From Oryzias latipes (lineage: Eukaryota; Chordata; Actinopteri; Beloniformes; Adrianichthyidae): DNA of 64,000 nucleotides. Within the stretch, counting starts at the first letter, position 1; every line of letters begins with the position of its first letter. The position numbers were made by a program, and so were the translations under genes. Where the stretch lies: the NCBI RefSeq assembly GCF_002234675.1, contig NC_019867.2:30288747-30352746 (forward strand), read 5' to 3'. The notes under the pieces were generated by a model that was not told where the DNA came from, searched no databases, and worked only from the letters and a program-made list of their open reading frames with translations. Shown in pieces: positions 39,001 to 60,700 of this stretch.

Positions 39001-42000
39001 TCCTTTAACATGGCGTATCTTTTCACCTGTATTCCCACTATGGAAGGCACAGAAATTATGAAGACAAGACCAGACCAAGACCCAACCCTGCCCGAAAGAA
39101 CAAGCTGTTCTCAGATTCAAAGGAAATTCTGCAAAACCCTAGCAGTGCCGTGGGATCACCAGCATCCCCTGTAGGGACCGATCTGTATGTGGATGTGGAA
39201 GGAGGAGAAAATGATCTGACATCCGTCCCTGGAGTTGCAACCTCACACTGCTTCAGATACATGGATTTCCCAAGAGTTAAACTCAAAACCCAGGACATTG
39301 TAGATTTCACTGGCTGTATCAATGCAGTAGACAGATCCATTTGACTGATCATGAATGAACTGCTCTGCACATAAAGATCCACCACAATCTGAGCACTGAG
39401 ATGCACAGAAAGCCCTCCTACACCCACCAGGATCTCATGTTTGACTCAAACCGCCCGCCCACTTGAACATAAATTAGGAGTATTCGGAACATTTTAGCTC
39501 AGAGAGAAGCTATCGCTACAAACCCGGAAAGAAGCAACAAAGCAAAGATCTTTGTTAAGCGACAGGTGTGTTTCAGAAAAGTAGAAGGGTTTTCCAAACA
39601 CACATCCCTGTTAACCTCAGCAAGACACAGAAACAAAAAGTGGTCCAGGCCTAGAACAAAACATGGAGGGAAAAGTAGAGGAATGTTAAAATGTCCTAAT
39701 CTGAACATTGGGGAAACCAGACGGCCAACCCTCAATTCAGTCCAGATCATTCCAGTAAGGCCAGATAATCGTGTTTCTATACTCATAGTCTAAACGTGAA
39801 CAACAGGTAGCATCGAAGAGCGTTCTTCTCAGAAGCAGAACAACATCATATTCCTGGAACATCTGTTATAGTAGAAAAAAGAAATGTGAGTGACTCCAAC
39901 GCTGAGACAACGTGATCAAGACACATCTATTAAATGGTCAGAATCAGTATATTGTTTGCATAATTATTTTTATCTATATATGTCATTTTTCTTGTTGTTT
40001 ATTTTTATTTTTTGTAATTGTGCTTTTGAACTGTTTGTTTGTTTTTGCTTATTTAGAAAAAAATTCTAAATATATCATACATAAAAAAAAAAACCAGGTA
40101 CTGAGACGCATTCACGGATTCACACACTGATGGCGAGCGGCTCTGCTGCCTTACATTGGGGTCAGCTTACTGGAATATTTATAAAACAAACTGAAATCTG
40201 TGATTTCTGTTTGGTTGTTGCTGCTTCCTGGTGTTTTATATGTTTCTGAAACAAGAGAACGCTGTAGACGTTTGCAAAGGGGAGGTTTCTGTTTGTATCA
40301 GCAACAAGAGGATTCCGGATGATTAAACTCAGAACCACTAATGCCTGTGAAGACGAAAAAAAGCTTTAGAAAGTGCCACACCAGAGAGCAGGAAGGAGAA
40401 TAACATATCTGTTAAGAAACAACGATGAATGTCAGTGACTGCAACGATGAAGTAAACAATCCTGGATAGGAATAGATGAGGAACTGTCTACAGTGGAGAA
40501 GGTGGGAACTCCAGAACTAGCTTTGCCAAAAACAGATGTTGCTGCTAAGGTGTTTCTCTCATCGTAAGGAGGTGAGGCGGAAGGGGGCACTGCAGGGGTG
40601 GGGCCACAGACTTTAAGATACTAAACACCCTTAGGGGGACAGGACTGTTGGACTCAAGAAACAGTGACCCTTTGGTGGCTCTGTCCCATCACAACAGGAC
40701 ACTTCTATGACCTGTCAGTGCGCCTTTTTCAGTTCATTTCCTTCCCTTCTACCATTGACTATTTATGAGAACTGGCCTGAGTGGCCCCCTCCCCACTGGC
40801 ATTCCAAACAGAAAGTACTCGCTGGTCCCAAGAAGCCAAAATCCCATAGACTTCCATAGAGAGATAAACAGCTCTTACTTGGTCATTCAGTTGGTCAGAA
40901 GAACCATTCTTGATCTGCGACCTTATTTTAACATGTGCTTGATAGTTTTTCAAGTTATAAACTGATCAGATCCCTCAATAATAATCAGTAGGGGGTCTCA
41001 CGTCAAACGTCCCGAACCCGCTTTCAGCAGAAGGGGTGTGGATTTCTAACAAGCTCAATCCTGATTGGAGAAAGTGGTTGCCATAGAAATGTTGACACAG
41101 ATGGACTCTGACTCTTTACCGATGATTACTGGTTCCTACATGGCGACGGCCATATCACAGAAAAATGGCGACTGAATTGACTTAATTTCGTAGGAACCGG
41201 AAGCAAGGCATTTTCTATGGGTGGCATCACACCCGCTCGTCCAGTTCTCAGGTACAGTCCATGCCTCCTACTCAGAACACCAACCCCTCCCCCACCTCCG
41301 CCACCCTCCTCTAGCAGAACAAGAACATTGATCAAACCAGAACAGATCTTACCCAGGCAGGTACAAAGGTTTGTTGTAGTCCATCTTATCCGGGTGGTCT
41401 CTGAAACCCCCAACCATGTCATTGGGGGAGTTGACGAGCATTTGAGGATTCTCTGACACGTTGTTGATCTGAAAGACAACAATTTGATTGAATTTGATTG
41501 AATTACAGCAAGTCAATCTTAAAACACAACAGAACCATGCATTCAGGCGTTAGTCCCCTGAAACCTGCAGCAGGACGCCTCTTTGTCAGAAACAACATCT
41601 AAACTGGAGTCCATTAGGTAGTGATTCTCCAAGATCTCTGGTTAGAAACCGAGAATCCTCTCATCATTATTCAGAATTAGAAAAATTCACCTCATCTTCT
41701 GCTGTCATCTAATCAGGTCTCAGCCTGCTGCCCCCCTCCCTCCTTCAAACAGTCTTTACAGTCCCATTCACCCATAAGCACACACATTCACCACTGGTGG
41801 CGCCTGGTGCCAACCTATAACCACCGGGAACAATGTGGGGTTCAGCGTCTTGCCCAAGAACACTTTAGCACACGGGTGGGCAGGGGGGGAACCAAACCTG
41901 TGATTTTCTGATCAGTGGTTGGCCGATCTACCTCTGCACCACAGCCACTACACATCCTGCTTAAGCTGGAGGTTTCCCACCCTCCAGACTGACCCCACAA

Positions 42001-45000
42001 CAGTCAAAGATGAGACGGTGCTTCCTGAAACCTGAACGTGGAGGATTGTCGTTTCGCAGCCTCCAGGACCTTCCAGTGGTGTCCAGTATCAATCCTTGAG
42101 GGTTTTACTTCTTCACTGTTGTAACACATCTAGTGGAATTAATCAGCAGCACCCCCTGCTGGAGGGCGTCTCTGAGAGGGATTCGTCCTTCTGGACTTCA
42201 GGCACAGACTTTTTTTTTTTCTGACTTTTTCTAAGTCATAAAGCTTCTTTTCTTCAGCAGCTGTCACTAAAGTGTAAATGTGTGTAAAAATGGCAACTAG
42301 AGATGAATAAAACATGATGATGTAATATAAGAGAGCACAGTCAACTACAAGCGTTTCTAATCAAATTCATGTCAACTTGTTTTTCAAAGACAGAGTCAAT
42401 GAGGCACAGGACGGGGGGGGGGGATTCTACATTAATCCTTCAATCTGCAGCACAGCATCATCTGCATATTCAAAGCAGCAGTGCGTCAGACACACAGAGG
42501 ACCACTTCCTCCAAGTTTGCTTCACTGTAAACAGCTCTGACACTGGACTGACGGGTTCTTCTGCTTCCTCCTGAATGTCTGAATACCGCAGATGCCGTTG
42601 GCCACGTCAGCTGAAAGTCGGCGCCAGTCCGAGCGTTGGGGTTTTTTTGGGTGAAGGTCATTTCTTCACTGTTATGAGCTTCAGACTTGGAGTGTCAGGT
42701 TCACTCCCGCCCCTATTTACCCCCACAGCTCCAGGATGAAACCCAGAGAAGATGAATGGCCCCACCCTGAAACTGCAAACAAAACCATCCAACCTGCTTC
42801 ACGCCTCATCTGCTGCGCGCGTGCATGTGCACATGCACACTCACACAGCTCCTTTGTCTGCGGGAACACTGCTTCTGAGAAACTCATCTGCATTATTGTT
42901 ACGATTCTCAGCCTCGTGATGTTCCCTGTTTTTTCCTTAAAGTCAGTGTCATCCAAGCTTGGTCCTCCACAACTTCTACACAGCACATTTGACTCTCTCC
43001 TGTAACGCTGGATTAAACAGCATGACACATTTTCAGGTGTCTGCAGAGCTCATCCCATAAATCAGGTGTGGGGGCTCAGGTAGAGAGACTTAGAAAAGAC
43101 TACTTTAAGTCATTCTCACACGTTTCAGAAAAAAATAACCAAAGGAATGTTTTGTTGATCCCCAGGCTTTTTCTTGCCTTTTTCTGTTTTAGGGGTTTTA
43201 GTGATGACTACTTCCTTAACAGGGAAAGCTAAGCACAATAAGTAGTTAAACTGCTTTGTTTGTTTTGACTGTTCCCAACCCATTTACTTTCACTGAATTT
43301 GTCAGATCGGTGCGTGCTCACAGCAATCCAATTGTACCAGCGTACATTCCACTGGTTAGTCTGAATTTAGCCAGACACATGACAAACTCCAGACTGGTTG
43401 AAAAACGAAGCACAGATAACCAACTGGTCTCAATGTTTCCACCAAGTGATGCATTCATAGTCTGTAGGAAATCCTGTAAACGGCTTAAAGGAAACCTGGA
43501 TATTTAGAGGATCTCTTTTGATGACCTGATCTTGAAGAAGCAGATGAACTCTGAAAATGTTTTTTTTTTTTTTAGGACAAACAGTATTTAATTAGATGCT
43601 CGTGTCTGTGCTGCACACTAGAGCTCATTTCTTTTTTAAATCTATCTTTGTATTTTAAAAAATGGCGTTATTTTGTGTTTTATTCATTGGGTTATATAGA
43701 TGAAATACAAAAACTAAATATTTGTTTGTGTGAAGTAACTAAATTTTTTTTTAGAATAAACAATAGAACAATAGAATAGAATAGAACAAATCAATATTTT
43801 TTATGGAATTCCATTGAGTCCTAAATCAGATCATTTAAAAAAACGTTAGTGTTGTGTAAACTAAAAGTTATGTGGTAATGATCTCCAGCCTTCTGCACAG
43901 ACGTGCACAGTCCTCAATTAGATCTCCTATGGGGGATCTAAAATTTTTATTATTATATTTTATGATATTTTACTACATATTTATTTGTTTAATGTGTTTA
44001 TTATTATTATTATTATTTATTGTCTTAACATCTTAACTTATTCTTATTTATATTTCAGGTGTTTTAGACTTTTTATGCATTAACTTATTTCAATTTTTGC
44101 AAAAAAGGGAATTGGTGTTTTAATGTGCAGCACCTTGAGCTGTTTTCTTTACATGAAAGGTGCTATAGAAATAAAATTAATTGGAATTAAATACGTTAGA
44201 TGTAGGCCTGCACAATAAATCACAAATTTATCATTATCACGATATCAACTGTGCAATACGCATATTGCAAAAGACGGCGAAAATTGCAACAATGTTTAGG
44301 CTAAAACAATCTAATAGCAGCTTGAAGTATTTAATGAATCAAATAAATCCCTTTATGTGTTTGACCAATTGGATGGAGCTCTTTTATGTTATATGTTCAC
44401 CTCTTATGTAGACTAGGGTTAACTCTCATTTAAACTAAGCTGTTGTTGTGCAATGGAAACAAAGTTTTTGGTTGTTTTGTTATTTGTTTATGTATCGCAA
44501 ATATATCGTCATCGTAATATTGATCACTAATATCGCATATCGTGAGTTTTCCTCATATCGTGCAGCCCCAGCTGGCTGCACTATTTTTAAGCCCTTTTAA
44601 CAACCAGGAAGTCTTTTTGTTGCCGTTTGTTTTTGTTTAAATCAAGTGTCAAAATTCATTCCCTACCGCTCTGGCTCCTCCCCATTTCTCCAGTTGTAGG
44701 GGTATTCTGACCTTTAGTGGTGTCCGAACATGTTTTTTTAAGGAGAAGCCGTAGGAGTAGGGGATCAAATCAGATTCAGCCTAAATGTGCATTTTTTAAA
44801 CTATGTGATGACCTCGAGGGGTTAGGCATGTGGGCTACCAAGAGATCCCGTTTGTTTGACACTCACCCACTCTCCGATGCTGTTGTGGAAACCAGCACTA
44901 GCGACCTTTGGCTCCTCCCACAAAACTCTGTCCACGCCCCAGTACCGGATCTGGGAACGAGTCCGAGCCGCAAACACCAGTAGAATGATGAGGCCGATGA

Positions 45001-47626
45001 AGACCAGAAAGCCCAGTACAATGGCTACGGCCTGAAAGGACAAGGAAAAATATACCTGTATATAAAACTCCATCTTACTAACAAGAAACACCAACCAGAT
45101 ACACAAGACACACAATGCACATCCTACAGAACTAGAAAGTGTTTGTTCCATCTAAGCAAACACCTTTTAAACCCTTTATCTCAATCAATGCTCTTTTTCC
45201 TGTTAGAAATGTACCAGGGACGTTCCTGGAACTTTAACACATCCTCCTAAAAGACCGGATTATTCTGGAGCAGCAGGATTTAAAAAAAAAAAAAACTTGA
45301 TGCAGTCCAAAGAAGAAAGACTTTCATTCAGATTGTGGCAGAACCGGCTGCTCTTCTGCTTCACATCCAAAACCCGAGCAGCAGACCTCTCACACATCCT
45401 GAAGGAGCACAATGACGGAGCACCACCCACCTCCTGAGGGTCCACCACACAGTAGTGGTACATGTACTGGTTTAAGAAGATGCCCTGGGCCTGGGTCTGC
45501 GTCTGGTACTGCGCACACATCTGGTACACCTGGTTGTACATCATTGAGCCGGAGGACTGCGCCATTGGGTTCACGGCCACAATGTAAACAATGGTGGCGA
45601 TGATCGTCAGGAACGCCAAGATGGCGCTGATGATGATGGTTGCCAGGTAGAACTGGGTAGTGCGAGAGGTGCTTTGTCTTGAAATAACGATGATAAAAAT
45701 GATGAGGACAGCAATGAAGGTGATGGCAGAGATGGCAATCATGAAGCCTTTGCCAGATTTGGGATCCACTTGCGTTCCTCCATAGCCATAGGATCCACCG
45801 GAACCACCGGAACCACCTGTTCCGTAGCCGCCGTAGGACCCACCGTAGGACCCACCGTAGGAACTTCCACTGTACGAGCTGCCGATACCTGGGATTAAGC
45901 TAGTTCCACCTCCCATGAGGCCCATTTCATACTCCCACGCCAAAGTGGAGGCCACGCATGCGAACACGGCCACGCACAAAATGATGATGATGATGCCCAG
46001 TATCTTCATCACTCCTGGGGGGGAGGTCCAGCGGTAGAAGTGCAGCATGTGTTCCCCTTGATGGTAAGGGTAGACTGCATTGGACATGACCTCGCTATGC
46101 CTGTGTTTGCTGAGAATAAGGGGGGGGGGGACAGGAATTAGTTGCACTGAAGCACCTGAAAGCTGATGGCAAAGCTTTGACTTTGACTGTATCTCAGTCA
46201 TTTTGTATCAACACAGAGAGTGAACTACAAATGCATTTCTAAAGAAAAGTATGTTTTTCCCCCCTCTTTTTTTAATGAGCAGTTGAGCTGTACATGCAGA
46301 CACTGCAGCAGCAACACGGCCTGCAAGGGACCGTCAACAAAGGGCAACCTCCGTGAAAACGTCATTCTGTAAAAATCAATCTCTCAAAAATGAATAAAGG
46401 TCTACATTTATATGAGCTGGTAATGAAGACTTGTCAGCATATTCATGCTACAATGAATATTTTGTGAGAAATTCCATCTTTATTATGTTTGAGATATTTT
46501 TTCTAATTCTAAGAGATGTGATTCATAATAAGGTTGCTCAATAGTTCTAAAGATACTAAAGCTATTGTAACCAAACCTTTCTGTACTGACTAATCATGAC
46601 CCTATTATCTTACTACAGCAGAGATTATGTCAAAAATTCCCTTTTTTTATTTAAATATATTTCCTCAATAAACCATCAAAATTTTCATCTTCAGAACTCA
46701 GTGGATTCATAAATGGTCGTCGCAAAACGCTAATTTTAACTAGATATTCACTTTGGGAAATTGATGACATCATATTTAGTAGTGAGCATGGTGTCTAATT
46801 TGCTTTTAAAATCCAGGGCACTACATAGACCCACACGATATAGTTTTTTAGTAGTTAAGGAGAAGGCTGGGAATTTGGATATAGCCTAGATGTAGGGATA
46901 GGGAATGAATCCGGATTCGGCCATAGAAATCTGGTATTGAACCGGATAGGTTCTTTATGTTCAGATAATCCATTATAATCCAACGATTGTTCAGAAGGTC
47001 TCTGCCTTAAGCAGAGAACGAAGCCCCCCTCCTTTCGAAGTCTTAGTTGTTAAATTGTTTATACCAGTCTTTTATAATCAGAACCTTTTCTTGTTACTCT
47101 AATAAATGTCACATGTGGTGCCATCCCTAACGTCTTCAAGAATTCTGTTGATGAACTCGTACTCAGAAAAACAAGCTCAAGCGCACAGATGAGATACAGC
47201 AGGCAGGGCACAGACACACAAACATGGGTCCATTTCAGTCTGGCTTTGGCAGGAATTCTTCTACAGTTTTCATTTCACTGGACTCTGAAAAAAAACCTTT
47301 GTCATGGTTTCATTGGACATTTTCCACCGCTAATCATATAGCTTTATGATAAAACAGTTTAGTAATCTGGTTGGATGGCGGGCTCCATCTTAGAGCGGTT
47401 TTCTTTGCAGCTCATCAGAAGCTTCGGATCTTTCTCTGGAGCCGATTTGAGCTCTGATGACGGTTCAGGTCCAGGTCAGAGACCCTGACAGGGATTCAGG
47501 TGGACTCTGCTTTACACAAAGCAGTGCAGTGAGGTTTGTGCATATGCAGCAAAGAAGTGGGGTAACTTACTGTTTGCTGCCACTGTGGGTGTGGGTGTGT
47601 GTGTGGGTGTGCTTGGTCCTTGGCAT
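36044..47626 (-). CDS. ocln: Occludin
   Basis: Eight coding exons on the - strand: 47626-47571, 46109-45431, 45031-44867, 41468-41353, 38162-38058, 37985-37814, 36277-36236 and 36142-36044, all in phase, give 477 residues. Occludin is a four-pass tight-junction protein. The MARVEL domain starts at HFYRWTSPPGV; TM1 is about residues 53-77, followed by a Gly/Ser/Tyr-rich first loop, TM2, TM3 with IIISAILAFLTIIATIVYI, a second loop ending YHYCVVDPQE, and TM4 AVAIVLGFLVFIGLIILLVF. The C-terminal occludin/ELL coiled coil runs from FPKILDEQERL to SKLSHIKKQISEYDSRP and binds ZO-1 in mammals. The N-terminus is unusual: MPRTKHTHTHTHTHSGSKHK, encoded by an AC repeat, with no PPPY motif. A second ATG (MSNAVYPYHQ, Met27) could be used. 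It lies head-to-tail with marveld2. Confidence 0.94.
36408..36893. mobile_element. hAT-type MITE in ocln intron
   Basis: It starts CAGGGGTCTTAAACTCAA and ends TTTGAGACCCCTG, with a perfect 8-base duplication TGTTAAAC (36400-36407 and 36894-36901). At 486 bp it has no transposase. The subterminal words GGGGGCCACTGAAGG and GGGCCGCAA repeat near the other end in inverted form. Confidence 0.85.
37085..37615. repeat. Dispersed repeat family, copy A
   Basis: It shares GGTGTGAGGGG-like, CGGGGTT-like, ACAACTCAGAGGTGAATTTC, AAGGAGCTCCTGC and CTGCAGAAACTATGTCC with the copy at 60335-60700, and its left half with 34040-34330. No coding frame is preserved. Confidence 0.55.
38405..39820 (+). mobile_element. 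Penelope-like retroelement relic in ocln intron 4
   Basis: Translated pieces match Penelope-type reverse transcriptase and tail: VLPSDKGRSDT near 38620, the HNSQDFVSK segment near 38950, and FSKHTSLLTSARHRNKKW near 39590-39640 from the C-terminal part. The order is right and the copy is broken throughout. No terminal repeats were found. Confidence 0.6.
41740..41960. repeat. Dispersed fish repeat
   Basis: Same family as 27345-27510: CACACATTCACCACTGG, GTCTTGCCCAAGAACACTTTAG and GGGTGGGCAGG. It lies in ocln intron 3. Confidence 0.5.
41962..44202. other. ocln intron 3, remaining sequence
   Basis: Contains simple repeats and AT-rich sequence. No exon fits between the occludin exons at 41353-41468 and 44867-45031, because their phases join directly. 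Confidence 0.5.
44203..44569 (+). mobile_element. hAT-like MITE
   Basis: The left end TAGGCCTGCACAATAAATC and right end ATCGTGCAGCCCCA are inverted relatives. Inside, repeated ATATCG and ATCGCAAATAT words are typical of a widespread fish family. A decayed relative lies at 3300-3575. No target duplication is visible. Confidence 0.6.
46250..47570. other. ocln intron 1
   Basis: AT-rich. The end of a MITE related to 28268-28665 lies at about 46790-46890 (CACTACATAGACCC, ATATAGTTTTTTAGTAGTTA). Nothing else was identified. Confidence 0.45.
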
Positions 47627-47648
47627 GTTGACGTTCAGAAAGGTCAAA
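47627..47648 (-). other. ocln 5' UTR part of the first coding exon
   Basis: The acceptor CTTTCTGCAG (AG at 47649-47650 as read on the - strand) precedes 22 non-coding bases and then the ATG at 47626. This implies at least one upstream non-coding exon, plausibly ending at the donor near 48314. Confidence 0.5.
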
Positions 47649-48313
47649 CTGCAGAAAGAAACAAAAACAGCACTGACTCCACCTGCTAACACACTTTTCA
47701 GAACACAACATCAACACAAACCAGATAACAGAAAACCATGAAATAGTGGGGAGGGAGGGAGCAGGTTACTGGACCACAGGAAGGAACCAGGTGGCACACC
47801 TGTAAATCCTTAGAATCAACAGTAATCAGGAGCGACTTGAAGGTCTGACCCGGGAGATCGAAGGTTCTAAAACCAGAACCGCTCATTGGACTTCAGATGC
47901 AAACATCGCAAAGCCTCGGAAGTCCAACAGAACCAGCTGGAGTTTTTGACCCAGCTGGACTGTCGATCCAACACAATATACTTTTTTTTCTAATCTAAAA
48001 CCTCATTTATTGTTATATATTTTAGTTAACATTGATTTTTTATATATATTTCTTGATATAAACTCAACTGAAAAGGAACTTTTACTTTCAAAATGAGACC
48101 TTTTCCTATTAAGAAATTAGAAAATCTATTTTTTTAAATGGTCTAGCAAATAGAAAAAGTGCTTAAAGATAAAACATTTTACATTATTATCAGTCTATTC
48201 CGGCCTGCCGCGCGCGTCAGACCAACTAAAGCAGCAGCTCGACAGCAGAGCCGCGAGCTCAGAACCTGACACCGAACTGAGAGCAAGAACCACAACAAGG
48301 TTACCGGACCCAC

Positions 48314-48450
48314 CTGAAGAACTTCAAGAAGAATAATCGGTCCGGATGAGCAGAACAAAAACGAAGAGCGACACCGACGCGCGCGCGGCTGCATCAAAAC
48401 ACTCCCGTGCTCAGCAGTGCACGGCCTAACAGGTGCGCACGTCACGTGGT
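48314..48450 (-). promoter_or_regulatory. Candidate ocln first exon and promoter
   Basis: A CpG-rich block (GACGCGCGCGCGGC) with a CACGTG E-box at 48443-48448. On the - strand it runs into CTTGAAGTTCTTCAG followed by a GTGGGT donor at 48313-48312. Its place, 670 bases upstream of the first coding exon, fits a non-coding first exon. Confidence 0.45.
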
Positions 48451-50667
48451 CTCCTCCCCCAGGTAGTGCAGGACCAACCGGTTTGTCTCCCTCCGCCCTC
48501 ATTCCAGGAACAGGATTCCTGTTGATGCTTCGGTCCGAGCCGGTTTCAGGCGCTTCAGAGACAACAGTCATCCTCTCATCTGTTTTCTCATTCATCTTTC
48601 ATTTATTCATCACCTATTTCATTATTCTTGGTCCAGTCACTCACTTTAGAATGATTTGATGGATCATCCGTTTATTATCCTGTTCATTTCGTATCGATTC
48701 ATCCAGATTTTGGTGTGTTTATTCACTAAAACAGCACCTATGCACCTGCTTTTTCTCTACATGCTTCCTACTGCTAGGGGGCGGGGCCTAATCTGGTCTC
48801 TTCACCTTGAATTCGACGTTACTTTACATTTAGAATTGATAAAGTAAAATTAATAAACCTCCCAGATCCCAAGTGGAATATTCCTAAACCTTCCCCCCCC
48901 ATCCCACACCACTAGAACACTATATAGAATGAAGGAATTTATATTTTTGTGGTCCTTATTTCTCTTAGGCTTTTTATCTTATCTTTATTTCATTGAAGGT
49001 TTTCTTTCAGGTTTACTGTGTGGGGTTCCCGCCATTTGAATTTAAAAGGGACTTCCTTAACATTGCATATGTAAAGAGGTCTTGATGCTGCAGCTCCGAA
49101 CTCATCCCCCTTCAGGAGAAAACAGTCTTTGATCTTCTAAGACCATCTGGAAAGCTTGGCTGTAGATCTGACATGGACCTGAATTAAATTACCTTTAGGA
49201 TCCGATTCAATGTGTGGGAACCTCTGAAGGAGCCAACTCACATGTGGAAAACAAAGCTTCAGGATCTACCACCTGTTGGGGAGTTCCTGCGACTGTGCTG
49301 GACCCCCATGGGGACACAGTTGGGGGTAGGACACGTCCGTCTGTGAAATAACCCCCTGGACGTCTGAAGCAGGAAGCACGGACCAAATGCTGTGATTCCA
49401 AGTATGGACTGAAGGAAGTAGGCAGACCTTTCGGCCAGCCAATCCGAGCATCCAGAGAAGGAGTTGTGGCGGCCATGTTCCTTCCGGAGGAGGGGGCTGA
49501 ATCCACAGGTCAAAACACCGGGACGAAGAAGACCCCTTTTGTTCTCAACAGGCTGGCATGTTAAGACGCTGGTAATTTTGCGCTGTGCAAGCTCTGAAAC
49601 TGGGAACCCGGACGTCTGTTTTATTTTTGTTTTACTCTGTCTTAGAAATATTGTTAGGGAAATAAATTTGTTAATCTTAATCCAGAATCCAGTGGTTTCT
49701 TCTTCACGACTTTTTGAACACGCAAGGAAAGTAATCTCAAAGCGACAGATTTTTTCCTACGAGAACCAGAAAATGAACGTTTAGAACATTCATGCCTTTG
49801 CAGAGAACATGTGACCCTTTTCATTTTCTTTTTTATTCATTCTGAGGGTCATAGGAATGAAATGAATCAGTGAATTCTACTAACTCGACCTCTGAAGGCC
49901 GTCCGTTGCTGCAGCGCAGGTCCTGAACCCAGAGCAGCAGGAACCACAGGAAACCAACAGATGCAGAGGCTGCAGATCACAAAGCAGCTCCACATCCGTC
50001 AGTTAACCGCAAAACAAGAGAACCGCTGATGAGGTGTTCTGACAGAGCGGTTCTGAAGGGTGAGGTCCGCATATCCCCCTGAGTTTGGACCCAGTTCCCC
50101 AAGCATACACTGAGACTTTGGGTTCCCCGGATCATCAGCTCTTCTGTGCTGAAGATCCAAAGCCACGTGTCTGTTTCAGGACTTCAGCACAACATTTAAA
50201 TCATTTTGTTTAGACTGAACCACAATAAATGTCGCCAACAGGACCCGCCCAGTTTCACGCAGAAGAAATGTGGAGATCTTTATTAGTTCCTCTGTTCAGG
50301 TTGATCTTCTGCTCTCCACCTGTTGCGATCAAACTGCTGTTTCCATACGTAAAATACGAAGATTTTATTGGCTCATAGCAGTATGAAATATCAGAAACAA
50401 TAAAAACAGATACACAAAATGGAAGAAGAACAACCTCCACATGACAGCAGATCCCCGTAGAGGCGATCCTGCAGGGATCTGGGATCTGAAAACTCATGGT
50501 CCTCTTAATGGAAGCATCCAAAGAACCTCATGGGGGGGTTTCAGACCAGCGTTCTGTGATCTCACAGGCTTGAGGAGATGCAGCTCGAGCCAACAGCAAC
50601 AAGTTCATGCATGACAAAGATCCTCTATGGGGTGCACCTCAACAGGCTGCAAGGCAGGGATGGGAAT
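48451..50667. other. Spacer between ocln and marveld2
   Basis: No gene is supported. The stretch 49270-49740 has an AATAAA followed by a T-rich end and could be a solo LTR fossil, but I could not confirm its two ends or a target duplication. AATAAA on the - strand at 50284-50279 is a plausible poly(A) signal for marveld2, 384 bases past its stop codon. Confidence 0.35.
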
Positions 50668-59326
<8,659 letters not shown>

Positions 59327-59688
59327 CTGGACCAGGACTGTGTGCCTTCTGTGGGACCAAACACAAGAGATTATTCTTCTGCAGAGTGGAGATTGGTCCC
59401 ACATTGTTCTTTTAGGGCGGACCTGAACGGGACCCATGAGAGGAGCCCCAACCCCAGGCCTGTACCCCAGTGACACCAATCCAGGCAACGTTACAAAATC
59501 TTTGATTGTACTTCTCATAAAGGGGTTCTGAACCACTTTTTGTCTGGCTCATCACTCAGGACCTTTTTCCCATGAGAGACCCTACCAGTCTCACGAACAG
59601 TATGGTCTCTGTAGGACTTAGCTAGTTCTACAAAGGGGTTAAAACTGACAAAAAGTGACTTAAAAAGAAAAATTGTTATTAGATAGGC

Positions 59689-60272
59689 CAGCAGTCCCCA
59701 ACCCCCGGGCCGCGGACCAGTACCGGTCCGTGGGTCATTTGGTACCGGGCCGCACAGAAAGAATAAATAACTTACATTACTTCTGGTTAATTTTTTCTGA
59801 ATCTGAAAGATTTATTATTTTGAAAAATTGCCAGATTCTCTGTTACATCCGTCTATGTCAGTCTTGACGCAGGCGAAGGCGCTCTTCTCGGTCACGCAAT
59901 AGGTTACCACTATAATAAAACCCAGGAGCTAGCAAAATGAGTAAAAAACAAACTTCTTTGGAAAGTTATTTGCCAAGGGGAAAACGCCCAGCCAGGAGAC
60001 AGAAGTGGAGCCCTCGACTTCCAAAAAAAGAAAGCTACATTTAATAGACAGCACTTTTTTGTAGCACCATGAGTGTTGGAAGGGGGGATGATGATGAGAC
60101 CTGTGCGATGTACGATGACATGCATGTTAAAGCTCAGGGTTCGTCTTGTCACGTCTCTGTTCCTCCTTTGTCGTAGCATTGCTTCATTAATCGTCCTCCA
60201 CATTTTAAAGACTGGTCCGTGAAATCTTTGCATCATACCGGTCCGCAGCATTAAAAAGGTTGAGGACCGCTG
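59689..60272 (+). mobile_element. hAT (Charlie-like) non-autonomous element
   Basis: It starts CAGCAGTCCCCAACC and ends GGTTGAGGACCGCTG, with near-identical flanks AGATAGGC and AGATAAGT (6 of 8 bases). Inside, from 59937, a short frame MSKKQTSLESYLPRGKRP resembles the start of BED-finger hAT transposases and soon stops. It is a deletion derivative. Confidence 0.75.
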
Positions 60273-60334
60273 AGATAAGTAACCTGAAAGGGTTTACTAT
60301 GCTAGAAATACATGTGTTAGGGTTAGTGTTTACA

Positions 60335-60700
60335 GACCCACTCCAATACAAATTGTGTTTTTGGTGTTTTTAAAAATGCTCTCATGGCATTTTTCTTATA
60401 ATGGAGGAATTGTACATATATTTATTATTATACCGCCACTGTTAGGTTGGGGGTGTGAGTGGGGGAGCATGTAAAAGTGGCTTTCCTGCAAATGGGTGGC
60501 AGGAAGGGGGGCGGGGTTGCTCCAAGCCAATGTTTCACCACAACTCAGAGTTGAATTTCTAAGGAACTCCTGCGGCTCTGCAGAAACTATGTCCTAGAAA
60601 ATGACAGTTTTTTAAATACGTCATAATCATAATTACAAGAGCACTGGAAATGCTTTGGAAATAGATCAAAAGATGATTGGAGCGGGACTAAAATACAGAT
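60335..60700. repeat. Dispersed repeat family, copy B
   Basis: It shares ACAACTCAGAG, TGAATTTCTAAGGA, CTCCTGC, CTCTGCAGAAACTATGTCCT and GGAAATGCTTTG-like words with 37085-37615. The family is unidentified. Confidence 0.55.

Noticed and set aside
49270-49740. Solo LTR fossil
   Set aside because: An AATAAA and T-rich end are suggestive, but matching ends and a target duplication were not found, so it is mentioned only within the spacer entry.
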